Numbered from the stretch's first letter, positions 1 to 9,380 are shown. The stretch is DNA of 64,000 nucleotides from Hydrogenophaga intermedia (GCF_000723405.1 NZ_CCAE010000003.1:62001-126000); one strand, 5' to 3'. Translations and numbers: made by a program. Notes: generated by a model from the letters alone, not told the origin.

Positions 1-552
1 CACGTCGCCGCGCTCCAGGGCTTCGACGATCCGCACGTGCTCCGCGCAGGACTGCACGGCGTCGTGCGTGCTCTGGTAGAGCATGGCAATAAGCGTGGTG
101 CGCGCGGTGAAGTCGCGCAGGGTCTCGGCCAGCAACTGGTTGCCCAGGCATTCGGCCAGGCACACGTGGAAATCGCCCAGCAGGTAGCTGCGCTGGCCCA
201 CGTCATCGCCCTTGAGGGCGGCCTGCTCCTGGCGGATGTGCTGGCGCAGGCGCTTGAGCGCGGCCTTGTCCACGTGGCCGTTGCGGCGGATCAGGCCCGT
301 CTCGATCACGCGGCGCGCCTCGAAGGCCTCGCGCGCCTCCGCGTGCGAGGGCTGCACCACGTACCAGCCGCGGCGCGAACTCACCGTGACGATGCCGCGC
401 GCGGCCAGGCGCACCAGGGCCTCGCGCACCAGCGTTCGGCTGCAGTCGAACAGCATCGACAGGTTCTGCTCGCCCAGGCGCGTACCGGGCGCCAGGCGCT
501 GCGCCAGGATGGCGGCGACGATGCGCTGGGCGATGTCGGTGGAGCTGACCAT
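1..552 (-). CDS. GntR-family transcriptional regulator (FCD type), C-terminus cut by window edge
   Basis: The reading frame stays open from the ATG at 552 down to base 1, so 184 codons are seen and the end is missing. The first 70 residues form a winged helix: IAQRIVAAILAQRLAPGTRL, then LFDCSRTLVREALVRLAARG, then a wing with SSRRGWYV. The rest is helical and fits the FCD effector domain (FHVCLAECLGN). FadR/FCD regulators sense small organic acids and usually repress a nearby catabolic operon, which here must lie to the left, outside the window. The dyad at 594-605 is a possible own operator. Family is clear; the target is unknown. Confidence 0.85.
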   Translation of the reverse strand, partial: MVSSTDIAQRIVAAILAQRLAPGTRLGEQNLSMLFDCSRTLVREALVRLAARGIVTVSSRRGWYVVQPSHAEAREAFEARRVIETGLIRRNGHVDKAALKRLRQHIRQEQAALKGDDVGQRSYLLGDFHVCLAECLGNQLLAETLRDFTARTTLIAMLYQSTHDAVQSCAEHVRIVEALERGDV

Positions 553-593
553 GGCCTGTGCACATGCCAGATCCGTGCCATGGCCACATCAGT

Positions 594-605
594 CTTGTAT
601 GCAAG
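594..605. promoter_or_regulatory. Possible GntR/FCD operator dyad
   Basis: CTTGTATGCAAG lies 42 bp upstream of the GntR start. Its arms CTTG and CAAG are inverted around TATG. FCD-type GntR sites often have a TTG...CAA core of this size, so autoregulation is plausible. This is motif reading only. Confidence 0.35.
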
Positions 606-679
606 CCTGGTGCACCGAGGCTGTGCACGCGCGTGCCGAGGCGGTGCGCGGCGCGCACCAGAAGGTGATGGCCTGAAGC

Positions 680-1588
680 TCAGCGCTGCGCGCTGAGCGT
701 TTCCATGTCGCGCTGGTAGCCCTGCAGTTCGCGCACGGCGTTCTGGCGCTGCTCGGGCGTGGTGCTGTTGTGCAAGGCCGCGAACTGCTCGCAGCCGTGG
801 CGCACGCTCGCCTCGCTCTGCGCCTGGTAGCCCGGCGTGGGCGAGCGCTGCAGGCGCTCCAGGTGGGCGCGCAGCGCGGGCCGGGCTTGCGCGGGCTCGG
901 CCTGGACGCGGCGCAGGGTCTGCACCAGATCGGCCTGGCGGCGCTGGCGCTCGGCCTGCGTGCGCTGTGGGTCCCAGGGCGATTCGCTCAGCCAGCGGCG
1001 CAGCAGCTCGCGCTGCGGCGCACTGAGCGTGCCGTAGAAGCGCTCGCTGCGCGACACGGCGGTGTCCAGTCGGCGCTGCAGGCGCTGCTCGGGCGAGCCG
1101 CGCAGGAAGTCGCGCTCAAACTCCTCGTTGCTGCGCGCCTGGCGGCGCTGCAGGTGCTCCAGCTGCGCGGGGCTCAGCCCCGGCGCCAGGCGCGCGAAGG
1201 GATCGATCAGGCGCTCGCCCGTGGTGTTCAGGCGCGCGCGCACCGTTTCGAACTGCGCGCAGGCCTCGTCGGCGGTGAGATCGCGCATTGCCAGGCCTTG
1301 CCACTGGCGCAGCAGGTCCGCCACGGCGGGCAGCTCCTCGCGCCGGTGCCAGGCGAAGAAGGCGTCGATGTCACCGCGCACCTGGTCGGATTGCGCGTCG
1401 TCGAAGTCGAAGTGGCCGTCCAGCCACCAGTAGCTGAACTGGGGGGCCTGGTTGTAGGCGAAGCGCGCGGCGGTGCAGGCGGCCAGCAGCGCCGCCAGGG
1501 CGAGCACCAGCAAGGCGCGGGCGATAATCCGCCGCGTTCCGGCGCCGCCCCCCTGGCCGCGTTCGGTGTACGCGAAAGAGGTGTTCAT
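680..1588 (-). CDS. DUF6279-like lipoprotein
   Basis: 302 residues. After a basic N-region with RR at 19-20 comes a hydrophobic stretch ending in the lipobox LAAC, with Cys38 as predicted lipidation site. The mature part starts with the family pattern RFAYNQAP, WWLDGHFDFDD and FFAWHRREELP. It is then rich in Arg, Gln and Glu helices, some with coiled-coil character. Function of the family is unknown; an envelope location is inferred. The chosen ATG overlaps the glmU ATG on the other strand by two bases, so the two 5' ends cross. A later start is possible because the N-region before the hydrophobic core is long. Confidence 0.75.
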   Translation of the reverse strand: MNTSFAYTERGQGGGAGTRRIIARALLVLALAALLAACTAARFAYNQAPQFSYWWLDGHFDFDDAQSDQVRGDIDAFFAWHRREELPAVADLLRQWQGLAMRDLTADEACAQFETVRARLNTTGERLIDPFARLAPGLSPAQLEHLQRRQARSNEEFERDFLRGSPEQRLQRRLDTAVSRSERFYGTLSAPQRELLRRWLSESPWDPQRTQAERQRRQADLVQTLRRVQAEPAQARPALRAHLERLQRSPTPGYQAQSEASVRHGCEQFAALHNSTTPEQRQNAVRELQGYQRDMETLSAQR

Positions 1589-2987
1589 GTCGTTACCGGT
1601 GGATGTGGTGGTGATGGCCGCGGGCAAGGGCACCCGCATGAAGAGCCAGCGGCCCAAAGTGTTGCACCGTCTGGGCGGCCGCGCGCTGGCGCAGCATGTG
1701 ATCGATTGCGCCGCGGGGTTATCGGCCCGCTCGGTGGTGGTCATCACGGGCCATGGCGCGGCGCAGGTGGAAGCGGGGCTGAAGGCGCCCGCCACCACGG
1801 CGCTGCGCTTCGTGAGGCAGGAGCCGCAACTGGGCACTGGCCACGCGGTGCAGCAGGCGGTGCCGGTGCTGGCCGACGACGGCCTTACCCTGGTGCTCTC
1901 GGGCGACGTGCCGCTGACGCAGCCCGACACCCTGCAGGCGCTCATCGACCTGAGCGCGGGCGAGCACCTGGCCCTGCTCACGCTGGACCTGCCCGACCCC
2001 ACGGGCTATGGCCGCGTGGTGCGGGACGCCGACGGCGCCGTGCGCGCGATCGTCGAGCACAAGGATGCCAGCGAAGCGCAACGCGCCATCACCGAGATCT
2101 ACAGCGGCATCATGGCCGTGCCCACGCGCCTGCTGCGCGGCTGGCTCGCGCGGCTGGACAACCGCAACGCCCAGGCCGAGTACTACCTGACCGACGTGGT
2201 GAAGTTCGCCGTGGCCGATGGCTGCGCCGTCAGGGCCCACCGCATCAACGACGCCGTTCAGGTGGCCGGCGTGAACAGCCCGCAGCAACTGGCCGAACTC
2301 GAGCGCGCCTACCAGTTGCGGCTGGCGAATCGGTTCATGGTCGATGGCGTGCGCCTGGCCGACCCGGCGCGTTTCGACGTGCGCGGCGAGTTGGTCTGCG
2401 GGCAGGACGTGGAGATCGACGTCAACTGCGTCTTCGACGGCCGCGTCGAGCTCGGCGACGGCGTGCGCATCGGCGCCAACTGCGTCATCGCCAACGCACG
2501 CATCGAAGCCGGCGCGGTGATCCACCCCTTCACCCACATCGATGGCGAAGCGGCCGGCGTGCGCGTGGGCGCTGGTGCCCTGGTGGGCCCCTTCGCGCGC
2601 CTGCGCCCCGGTGCCGACCTCGGCGCCGAGGTGCACATCGGCAACTTCGTCGAGGTGAAGAACAGCACGATGGCCGCGGGCGCCAAGGCCAACCACCTGG
2701 CGTACCTGGGCGACGCCACCGTGGGCGAGCGCGTCAACTATGGCGCCGGCAGCATCACCGCCAACTACGACGGCGCCAACAAGCATCGCACCGTGATCGA
2801 GGCCGACGTGCACGTGGGCAGCAACTGCGTGCTGGTGGCGCCGGTCACCATCGGCGCGGGCGGCACCGTGGGCGCGGGCTCCACCATCACCAAGAGCACC
2901 GAGCCCGGGGCGCTGGCCGTGGCGCGGGGGCGGCAGGCCAGCATCGCGGGCTGGCAGCGGCCGCAGAAAAACAAGAAGGCCCCGTGA
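1587..2987 (+). CDS. glmU: Bifunctional UDP-N-acetylglucosamine pyrophosphorylase / glucosamine-1-phosphate N-acetyltransferase
   Basis: 466 residues, close to the usual 455. The N-terminal uridyltransferase shows VVVMAAGKGTRMKS and, further on, LSGDVPL. The C-terminal half is a left-handed beta helix of hexapeptide repeats with GNFVEVKNS, ANHLAYLGDA and NYGAGSITANYDG. It makes UDP-GlcNAc from GlcN-1-P in the cytoplasm for peptidoglycan and LPS. The start is supported by AAAGAGGTG just upstream. With glmS 1.5 kb downstream, both committed steps of the pathway sit together, separated only by a DUF2726 gene and an Lrp gene on the other strand. Confidence 0.97.
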   Translation: MSLPVDVVVMAAGKGTRMKSQRPKVLHRLGGRALAQHVIDCAAGLSARSVVVITGHGAAQVEAGLKAPATTALRFVRQEPQLGTGHAVQQAVPVLADDGLTLVLSGDVPLTQPDTLQALIDLSAGEHLALLTLDLPDPTGYGRVVRDADGAVRAIVEHKDASEAQRAITEIYSGIMAVPTRLLRGWLARLDNRNAQAEYYLTDVVKFAVADGCAVRAHRINDAVQVAGVNSPQQLAELERAYQLRLANRFMVDGVRLADPARFDVRGELVCGQDVEIDVNCVFDGRVELGDGVRIGANCVIANARIEAGAVIHPFTHIDGEAAGVRVGAGALVGPFARLRPGADLGAEVHIGNFVEVKNSTMAAGAKANHLAYLGDATVGERVNYGAGSITANYDGANKHRTVIEADVHVGSNCVLVAPVTIGAGGTVGAGSTITKSTEPGALAVARGRQASIAGWQRPQKNKKAP

Positions 2988-3005
2988 GGGGCCCTGTGTT
3001 CGCAA

Positions 3006-3027
3006 GGCGCTGAGTCGTCTCAGCGCC
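3006..3027. terminator. Convergent-junction hairpin between glmU and the DUF2726 gene
   Basis: GGCGCTGAG and CTCAGCGCC form a perfect 9-bp stem with loop TCGT. The TCA at 3020-3022 inside the stem is the stop of the leftward DUF2726 gene. A second short hairpin, GGCCCC-GTGA-GGGGCC at 2978-2993, spans the glmU stop. Neither has a good T-run, so termination efficiency is uncertain. Confidence 0.5.
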
Positions 3028-3763
3028 CGCCGCGCACGTCGAACGAGCTGCCGTCGTAGCGGCTGTCGGAGCTGCCGCCGCTGCGGCGCTTCTGCTCGCG
3101 CGGCTTGAGTTCGTCTTCCAGGTCCATCAGGCCGCTCAGGCCCAGCACCTCGGAGTCGCGGTAGCCCGAGCGCGCGTACTGGTGGTCGAAGCCCGACATC
3201 TGCGTCTCCAGTTGCTGCATCACGCTGTCGCGGTCGTCGGCAGGCTTGGTGACTGGGGCCTTGGGCTTGGGCAACTCCACCAGGTTGAGCTGCTCGCGAA
3301 ACTCGGCCGGCGAGGGCATGCGGTGGATGCCGTTCTTCAGGAAGACGAAGCGCACGCCGGCCGTCTTGAGGATGCGGTTCTTCACCTTCACGCGCTGGGC
3401 CTTGGCCTCGGCGTTGCTCAGGTGGTACTGCTCGATGTCGAAGGCGAAGATGGGGCGGCCGTCGGGGGCGCACACCACGAAGTCCACGCGGTGCTCGCGC
3501 AGGCGCTCCTTGGCGGCCTTCTTGCTCGCGGCGCGTCGCACCGAGAGCATCTGGGCAAGGTTGATGTTGGGCAGTACCACCTGGCCAGGGAACGTGTCCT
3601 GCAAGTAGTCGAGCATGGCCACCTGTTCGGTCGAGAGGATGCGCTCAGGCGCAAAGCGGTCGTCGCGCCCGTCGTCTTGCGACCGCATGAACCGCAGGTA
3701 GAGCCAGACGCACAGCACCAGCACCACCGCGGCGATCACCGATCCGATCACCATCATGTCCAT
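3020..3763 (-). CDS. DUF2726 domain membrane-anchored protein
   Basis: 247 residues. One N-terminal membrane helix (residues about 5-25, IGSVIAAVVLVLCVWLYLRF) is followed by the DUF2726 core at about 40-160: LSTEQVAMLDYLQDTFPG, RVDFVVCAPDGRPIFAFDIE and KNRILKTAGVRFVFLKNGI. The core looks like a restriction-endonuclease-type fold, with acidic residues in VDFVV and FAFDIE, but catalysis is not established. The C-terminal 60 residues are charged and low in complexity. It is convergent with glmU and stands alone. Role unknown. Confidence 0.8.
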   Translation of the reverse strand: MDMMVIGSVIAAVVLVLCVWLYLRFMRSQDDGRDDRFAPERILSTEQVAMLDYLQDTFPGQVVLPNINLAQMLSVRRAASKKAAKERLREHRVDFVVCAPDGRPIFAFDIEQYHLSNAEAKAQRVKVKNRILKTAGVRFVFLKNGIHRMPSPAEFREQLNLVELPKPKAPVTKPADDRDSVMQQLETQMSGFDHQYARSGYRDSEVLGLSGLMDLEDELKPREQKRRSGGSSDSRYDGSSFDVRGGR

Positions 3764-3914
3764 GAAACCTCCTGGAGAGCTGCCGCTTTTTTGAGCAAGC
3801 GGGCGATTGTATGAGGTTGTAACAAGCCTCGGGGCCCGTCAAGACCACGTCTCCCCAACGTTTGCAGAAGTGTGCGTTTGGCCATTCCGCAAGGGGACTA
3901 TTTAAGCCATTCGG

Positions 3915-4406
3915 TCACTGCGATCGACTGAGCGGCATGCCGGGATGGAACTTGGCGCAACGGGTGCTGAAAAAACCCTTGACGTTTCGCACATTCGCGT
4001 CGCCGGTGAACAGGCGTTGGGTGAGCGCGAGGTAGTCGGGCATGTCGGTGCAGCGCACGATCAGCACGAAATCGGGCCCGGGGCTCACGCGGTAGCACTG
4101 CTGCACGCGCGGCTCGGCCACGGCCCGCGCCTCGAAGGCGTGCAGCGCGTCCGCGCCCTGGCGCTCCAGGCCGATTTCGACAATGGCGGTGAGTCCATGG
4201 CCCAACAGGGGAGCCAGGCGGTCGGCGTCCAGCAGCGCCACCTCACGCGCGATGAATCCGCGCTCGCGCAGGCGCTTGACCCGGCGCAGACAGGTGGGCG
4301 GCGAAAGGTGGGCCCGCTCGGCCAACGCCTGATTGCTCAGCGAGGCGTCCTGCTGCAGCAGATCAAGCAGGCGCAAGTCGGTGGCATCCAGTTCAAAATC
4401 TTCCAT
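3915..4406 (-). CDS. Lrp/AsnC-family transcriptional regulator
   Basis: 163 residues, the normal Lrp size. The N-terminal helix-turn-helix runs from LDATDLRLLDLLQQDASLSNQ to PTCLRRVKRLRERGFI. The C-terminal RAM/ligand domain covers about 70-150 (VEIGLERQG, RVQQCYRVSPGPDFVLIVRCTD). Such proteins bind amino acids and act as dimers or octamers on paired sites. It is divergent from glmS across 136 bp containing an inverted repeat pair (4421-4494), so it may control itself and glmS. Ligand unknown. Confidence 0.9.
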   Translation of the reverse strand: MEDFELDATDLRLLDLLQQDASLSNQALAERAHLSPPTCLRRVKRLRERGFIAREVALLDADRLAPLLGHGLTAIVEIGLERQGADALHAFEARAVAEPRVQQCYRVSPGPDFVLIVRCTDMPDYLALTQRLFTGDANVRNVKGFFSTRCAKFHPGMPLSRSQ

Positions 4407-4420
4407 TAATCCATCTCATG

Positions 4421-4494
4421 TGAAATTATTGGTCTTCTACCACGGGTTCTGATTGGAAAAGTCATGCTTGAATGAATTTTGACCATTAATTTCA
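4421..4494. promoter_or_regulatory. Divergent lrp-glmS control region with paired inverted sites
   Basis: TGAAATTATTGG at 4421-4432 and CCATTAATTTCA at 4483-4494 match as an inverted repeat in 11 of 12 positions. Their centres are 62 bp apart, about six helical turns. CCATTAAT occurs again at 4403-4410 over the lrp start. The block is AT-rich in a GC-rich setting. Lrp proteins often bind phased AT-rich sites, so these are candidate sites for the adjacent regulator. Confidence 0.45.
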
Positions 4495-4542
4495 TCCTGT
4501 GTTCACTAGCATTCGCCCACTTTCACATTCAGGAGCGATCAC

Positions 4543-6399
4543 ATGTGCGGCATCGTGGCGGGGGTTTCGGGGCGCGACATCGTGCCCGTGCTGGTTCAGG
4601 GCCTGCAGCGGCTGGAATACCGCGGCTATGACTCCTGCGGCGTGGCCGTGCACAGCGACGGCCTGAAGCGCGCACGCAGCACCGCCCGTGTGGCCGAACT
4701 CGGCCAGCAGGTGCAAGCCGAACACATCGCCAGCGGCACCGGCATCGCCCACACGCGCTGGGCCACGCACGGCGCGCCGGCGGTGCACAACGCGCACCCG
4801 CACTTCAGCCACGGGCCGGGGGCACAGAGCGGTTCGGCGGGGCGTGTTGCCCTGGTGCACAACGGCATCATCGAAAACCACGACGAACTGCGCGCCGCCC
4901 TGCAAGCCAAGGGCTACGTGTTCGAGAGCCAGACCGACACCGAGGTCATCGCCCACCTCGTCGATTCGCTCTACGACGGCGACGTCTTCGCGGCGCTCAC
5001 CGCCGCCGTGGCGCAACTGCACGGCGCGTTTGCGCTGGCCGTCTTCCACAAGGACGAGCCGCACCGCGTGGTGGGCGCGCGCGCAGGTTCTCCGCTGGTG
5101 CTGGGCGTGGGCGCGGAGGGCGGCGAACACTTCCTGGCCAGCGACGCCATGGCGCTGGCGGGCGTGACGGACCAGATCGTCTACCTGGAAGAGGGCGACC
5201 TGGTGGACCTGCAGATGGGCCGCTACTGGATCACCGACGCCAGCGGCCGCTCGCTCGACGCCGCGCAGCGCCCCGTGCGCACCGTGCACGCGCACAGCGG
5301 CGCGGCCGAACTCGGCCCCTACCGCCACTACATGCAGAAGGAAATCTTCGAGCAGCCGCGCGCCATCGCCGACACGCTCGAAGGCGTGGCCGGCGTGACG
5401 CCCGAGCTCTTCGGCGACGGCGCCCACCGCGTGTTCAAAAACGTGGACCGCGTGCTCATCCTGGCCTGCGGCACCAGCTACTACAGCGGCTGCACCGCCA
5501 AGTACTGGCTCGAATCCATCGCGAAGATCCCCACGCAGGTGGAGGTGGCCAGCGAGTACCGCTACCGCACCAGCGTGCCCGACCCGCGCACCCTGGTCGT
5601 CACCATCAGCCAGAGCGGCGAGACCGCCGACACCCTGGCCGCGCTGCGCCACGCGCAGGGCCTGGGCATGCAGGAGACGCTGACCATCTGCAACGTCTCC
5701 ACCAGCGCCATGGTGCGCGAGTGCAAGCTGGCCTACATCACGCGCGCGGGCGTGGAGATCGGCGTGGCTTCCACCAAGGCCTTCACCACGCAGCTGGCGG
5801 GCCTGTTCCTGCTCACGCTGGCGCTGGCCCAGGTGCGCGGGCACCTGAGCGAAGAGGACGAGGCCGAGCACCTCAAGCGCATGCGCCACCTGCCCGTGGC
5901 CCTGCAGGCCGTGCTGGCGCTGGAGCCACAGGTCATCAGTTGGGCCGAGGACTTCGCGCGCATGGACAACGCCCTGTTCCTGGGGCGCGGCCTGCACTAC
6001 CCCATTGCGCTCGAAGGCGCGCTCAAGCTGAAAGAGATCAGCTACATCCACGCCGAGGCCTACCCCGCGGGCGAACTCAAGCACGGCCCGCTGGCGCTGG
6101 TGACGGCCGCCATGCCCGTGGTGACCGTGGCGCCCAACGACACCCTGCTGGAAAAGCTCAAGAGCAACATGCAGGAGGTGCGCGCGCGCGGCGGCGTGCT
6201 CTATGTGCTGGCCGACGCCGACACGCGCATCGCCAGCAGCGAAGGCATCCACGTCATCCGCATGCCCGAGCACTACGGCGCGCTCTCGCCCATCCTGCAC
6301 GTGGTGCCGCTGCAATTGCTGGCGTACCACACAGCCCTGGCCAAGGGCACGGACGTGGACAAGCCCCGGAACCTGGCGAAGAGCGTGACGGTGGAGTGA
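4543..6399 (+). CDS. glmS: Glutamine--fructose-6-phosphate aminotransferase (isomerizing)
   Basis: 618 residues. It starts MCGIVAG, so Cys2 becomes the N-terminal nucleophile of the glutaminase domain (1-240), which also shows [19 protein letters not shown] and HNGIIENH. Two SIS domains follow, with [19 protein letters not shown] and, near the end, ELKHGPLAL and the terminal [13 protein letters not shown] typical of the enzyme. It makes glucosamine-6-phosphate from fructose-6-phosphate and glutamine. GGAGCG lies before the start. Expression may be linked to the divergent Lrp-type gene. Confidence 0.97.
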   Translation: MCGIVAGVSGRDIVPVLVQGLQRLEYRGYDSCGVAVHSDGLKRARSTARVAELGQQVQAEHIASGTGIAHTRWATHGAPAVHNAHPHFSHGPGAQSGSAGRVALVHNGIIENHDELRAALQAKGYVFESQTDTEVIAHLVDSLYDGDVFAALTAAVAQLHGAFALAVFHKDEPHRVVGARAGSPLVLGVGAEGGEHFLASDAMALAGVTDQIVYLEEGDLVDLQMGRYWITDASGRSLDAAQRPVRTVHAHSGAAELGPYRHYMQKEIFEQPRAIADTLEGVAGVTPELFGDGAHRVFKNVDRVLILACGTSYYSGCTAKYWLESIAKIPTQVEVASEYRYRTSVPDPRTLVVTISQSGETADTLAALRHAQGLGMQETLTICNVSTSAMVRECKLAYITRAGVEIGVASTKAFTTQLAGLFLLTLALAQVRGHLSEEDEAEHLKRMRHLPVALQAVLALEPQVISWAEDFARMDNALFLGRGLHYPIALEGALKLKEISYIHAEAYPAGELKHGPLALVTAAMPVVTVAPNDTLLEKLKSNMQEVRARGGVLYVLADADTRIASSEGIHVIRMPEHYGALSPILHVVPLQLLAYHTALAKGTDVDKPRNLAKSVTVE

Positions 6400-6415
6400 G
6401 GGGCACCGGTCGGCC

Positions 6416-7306
6416 ATGGACATCAAGCTCATTGAAGACCTGGCCGCACTGGAACGCTGCGCGAGCTTCGTGAAGGCCGCCGAGGCGCGGCACGTCACGC
6501 ACCCGGCCTTCGGCCGGCGCATCCGTGCACTGGAGGATTGGGCGGGCGTGCCTCTGGTGGCCAGCACCCGCGCGCCCGTGCGCCTGACGCCCGAGGGCCA
6601 GGCGCTGCTGGCCCAGAGCGCGCCGCTGCTGGCCGGCCTGCGGCAATTGCGCACGCAATGGGGAGCGCGCGACGCCGCCGAGGGACAGGGTGCCGGCGTG
6701 CTGCGTGTGGGCACCGGCCGCACGCTGGCGCGCACCCTGGTGGCCGATTGGCTGGGCAAGCTGCGCGGCACCATTCGCGGCGCGCGGGTGCAACTGCGCA
6801 CCCAGGCCATGGAGGAGATCTGCGCCACCTTCGAACGCGGCGAGGTAGACCTGCTCATCTGCTACGAACACCCGGCGCTGTCCTTCGGCCTGACAGGGCA
6901 GCGCTTCCGGCACATCACCCTGGCCACGGACCGGTTGCTGCCGGTGGCGCGTGTCGACGCCTCGGGCCGCGCGCGCCACGACCTGTTCGACGCCACCTGG
7001 ATCGGCTACGCGCCGAACCTCACCCTGGGGCGATTGCTCGAAGACCACCTGGAGGCGACGCGCACGGGCCAGCAGGCGCCGCCCACCATCGTGTGCGACT
7101 CCGCCGACGCCGTGCTGGAGCTGGCCATCAAGGGCCTCGGCATGGCCTGGTTGCCGCACTCGCTGGCCGCGGCCGCGGTGCGCGCGGGGCTGTTGAAGGT
7201 GCTCGGTGGCCGCGGGGATCAGATCCACTTCGAGGTGCGCCTGTACCGGCACCGCGCCCGCCAGTCCGACCTGATCGAAGCCGCCTGGGAACACAGCAAC
7301 CGGTAG
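6416..7306 (+). CDS. LysR-family regulator
   Basis: 296 residues. The winged helix at 1-65 reads LAALERCASFVKAAEARHVT, PAFGRRIRALEDWAGVPLV and LTPEGQALL; the substrate-binding domain follows from about 90. The recognition segment has HPAFGRRI, where most LysR proteins have QPAVS. It starts 16 bp after glmS on the same strand but is functionally better linked to the Bug gene and deacylase gene that follow 95 bp later, since LysR-Bug pairs recur in this window. It is not divergent from its likely target, which is less usual. Confidence 0.9.
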   Translation: MDIKLIEDLAALERCASFVKAAEARHVTHPAFGRRIRALEDWAGVPLVASTRAPVRLTPEGQALLAQSAPLLAGLRQLRTQWGARDAAEGQGAGVLRVGTGRTLARTLVADWLGKLRGTIRGARVQLRTQAMEEICATFERGEVDLLICYEHPALSFGLTGQRFRHITLATDRLLPVARVDASGRARHDLFDATWIGYAPNLTLGRLLEDHLEATRTGQQAPPTIVCDSADAVLELAIKGLGMAWLPHSLAAAAVRAGLLKVLGGRGDQIHFEVRLYRHRARQSDLIEAAWEHSNR

Positions 7307-7401
7307 TCGGCACGGTTCGGTGCCAATTCGGCACCAAGGCATTCAATGAAGTTTCTAGAGTTCGCTTCACCGCTGCGCGTCGCAGCCAACAAGGAGCGCC
7401 G

Positions 7402-8388
7402 ATGAAGTCCCCACTTGTCCGCCGCCGTGAGGTTCTGCTGCTCACGGGTGCCGCCGCCCTGGGCTGCGCGCCCGCGCTGGCCCAGAGCACGAACTACCCG
7501 AGCCGCCCCATCACCCTGGTGGTGGGCTACCCGCCGGGGGGCAGCACCGACCTGACGGCGCGTCTGCTGGGCGAACAATTGGCCCGCTCGCTTGGCCAGC
7601 CGGTCGTCATCGAGAACGTCGGCGGCGCCGGTGGCGCTCTGGGCGCCCAGAAGGTGGCGCTGGCCGCCGCGGATGGGCACACCCTGCTGCTGGGCAGCAA
7701 CAACGAGATGGCCATTGCCCACCTGGTGAACCCCGCCATCCGCTACGACCCGATCAGGAACTTCACACCGCTGGGCCGGGTCGCCTCGCAGCCCATGGTG
7801 CTGGTGGCCAGCCCCCATGCCGGCATGCCGGATGTGTCTGCCTTCATCGAACGCGTGAAGCAGCACCCTGGCAAGTTCAGCTACGGGTCGTCGGGCGTGG
7901 GAACGGGCCTCAATCTGGCGGGCGAGATGGTCAAGCAGGCAGCCGGGTTGTTCATCGTGCACATCCCCTACCGGGGAGTGGGCCCCCTCACCACCGACCT
8001 GATTGGTGGCCAGCTCGAGCTGGGGGTGTATGTCCTGTCCAGCGGACTGCCGCAAATCAAGGCGGGCAAGGTGGTGGCACTTGGCGTGACCGAGCGCGAG
8101 CGATCACCCGTGGCACCCCAGATCCCCGCCTTGGCCGAAACGGCCAGCCTGCGGTCCGTCGACATCGGCACCTGGTTCGGCCTGTGGGGGCCGGCGGGCC
8201 TGCCGCGCCCGGTCACGGAGCGACTGCAGGCGGCCCTGGCCGACGCGCTCAAGGCGCCCGAGCTGGTCCAGAAAATGACGGCATCGGGCGCCACCATGGC
8301 CGCACCGGGCGCCGTGCTGAGTGATTTCCAGGCGGCCGAGATCACCAAGTACCGGCGCATCATCGACCAAGCCGGCATCCGCGTGTGA
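7402..8388 (+). CDS. Bug-family tripartite tricarboxylate transporter substrate-binding protein
   Basis: 328 residues. The signal peptide MKSPLVRRREVLLLTGAAAL ends near ALAQS and has a Tat-like RRREVLLL. The mature protein shows the Bug marks YPSRPITLVVGYPPGGSTD, PVVIENVGGAGG and YGSSGVGTGLNLAGE. Bug proteins bind carboxylated compounds in the periplasm and pass them to TctAB-type permeases, none of which is in the window. AAGGAG precedes the ATG. Its last codons overlap the GTG start of the deacylase gene, so both are co-translated and may serve the same acyl-amino-acid or amide substrate. Ligand unknown. Confidence 0.92.
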   Translation: MKSPLVRRREVLLLTGAAALGCAPALAQSTNYPSRPITLVVGYPPGGSTDLTARLLGEQLARSLGQPVVIENVGGAGGALGAQKVALAAADGHTLLLGSNNEMAIAHLVNPAIRYDPIRNFTPLGRVASQPMVLVASPHAGMPDVSAFIERVKQHPGKFSYGSSGVGTGLNLAGEMVKQAAGLFIVHIPYRGVGPLTTDLIGGQLELGVYVLSSGLPQIKAGKVVALGVTERERSPVAPQIPALAETASLRSVDIGTWFGLWGPAGLPRPVTERLQAALADALKAPELVQKMTASGATMAAPGAVLSDFQAAEITKYRRIIDQAGIRV

Positions 8389-9356
8389 ACCCGCCACCGT
8401 TCGAGATCTCCCCCCCTGATCTGGGCCCCTGGCTCGCGGGCAACACCGGCACGCCGGGCGTGTGGCGCTGGGCGGCCAGCGAACCGGGCCGGCACGTGAT
8501 GGTGAGCGCGCTGGTGCACGGCAATGAGCTGTGTGGCGCGTGGGCGGTGCGCGACTTGCTTGCCTCGGGCATCCGGCCCCGGCGCGGCTCGCTCACCGTG
8601 GTGCTGGCCAACCTGGACGCCTTCGCGCGTTTCGACCCGCAGCGGCCGCATGTGTCGCGCTATGTGCACGCGGACCTGAACCGGCTGTGGGGCGACATGC
8701 CCTGGCGCCACACCGGTGTCGAGCAGGGTTCGGAGCACCGGCGCGCCCTGGAGCTGCTGCCGCATGTGCAGGCCAGCGACTGGCTGCTCGACCTGCACTC
8801 CATGCACGAGCCGGGGCCGCCACTGGCACTCACGGGCCCTTTGCCCCACCACGCCAGGCGGGCGGCGGCATTGGGCCTGGGCGCGCTGCGCGTGGCGGAT
8901 GCTGGCCACCGGGCGGGCGTGCGCCTGCGCGACCATGGGCGCTATGGCGATGCCGAGGCGCTCGATGCCTTCGCGCTGTTGATCGAATGCGGCTACCACG
9001 GCGCGCGGGCTTCGGTCGACGTGGCCCGTGACGCGGTGGTCCGCTTTCTCGAGTCCAGCGGCGCGGTGGACGCCGGGGACCTGCCGCCGGACTGGCGGCA
9101 ACCGGACGTGGACGCCGACAACCCGTTGCTGGTGGTCACCGACGCGGTCACCGTGGGCCCGGACTCGGTACCGTCCTTCGCGCAGGCCTGGAAGAGTGGC
9201 GACCGGATCGCCAAGGCGGGCACCCTGATTGGCTGGAATGCCGCGCTGCCGGTGACGACGCCCTACGACGACTGCGTGCTGGTCATGCCGACACTGCTGC
9301 ACGCCAGGCCTGGCGCCACGTTGGTGCGATTCGCCCGGCGGCAGCAGATGGCGTAA
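8385..9356 (+). CDS. Succinylglutamate desuccinylase/aspartoacylase-family zinc deacylase
   Basis: 323 residues, GTG start overlapping the previous TGA by four bases. The zinc carboxypeptidase-like fold is shown by the ligand pair HGNE (His45, Glu48) and LLDLHS (His138). DLNR at 98-100 is the substrate-binding motif of aspartoacylases, and LLIECGYHG carries the likely catalytic Glu. A C-terminal beta domain follows. The family hydrolyses N-acylated amino acids. Linked to a Bug binding protein, it probably releases an imported N-acyl compound; substrate unknown. Confidence 0.85.
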   Translation: MNPPPFEISPPDLGPWLAGNTGTPGVWRWAASEPGRHVMVSALVHGNELCGAWAVRDLLASGIRPRRGSLTVVLANLDAFARFDPQRPHVSRYVHADLNRLWGDMPWRHTGVEQGSEHRRALELLPHVQASDWLLDLHSMHEPGPPLALTGPLPHHARRAAALGLGALRVADAGHRAGVRLRDHGRYGDAEALDAFALLIECGYHGARASVDVARDAVVRFLESSGAVDAGDLPPDWRQPDVDADNPLLVVTDAVTVGPDSVPSFAQAWKSGDRIAKAGTLIGWNAALPVTTPYDDCVLVMPTLLHARPGATLVRFARRQQMA

Positions 9357-9380
9357 GAGACTGATGAAGCCTTCGCGCGC

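Noticed and set aside
4492..6858. 788-codon open frame on the minus strand opposite glmS
   Set aside because: Shadow of glmS and the following LysR gene; composition is His/Gln/Val-rich with no domain.
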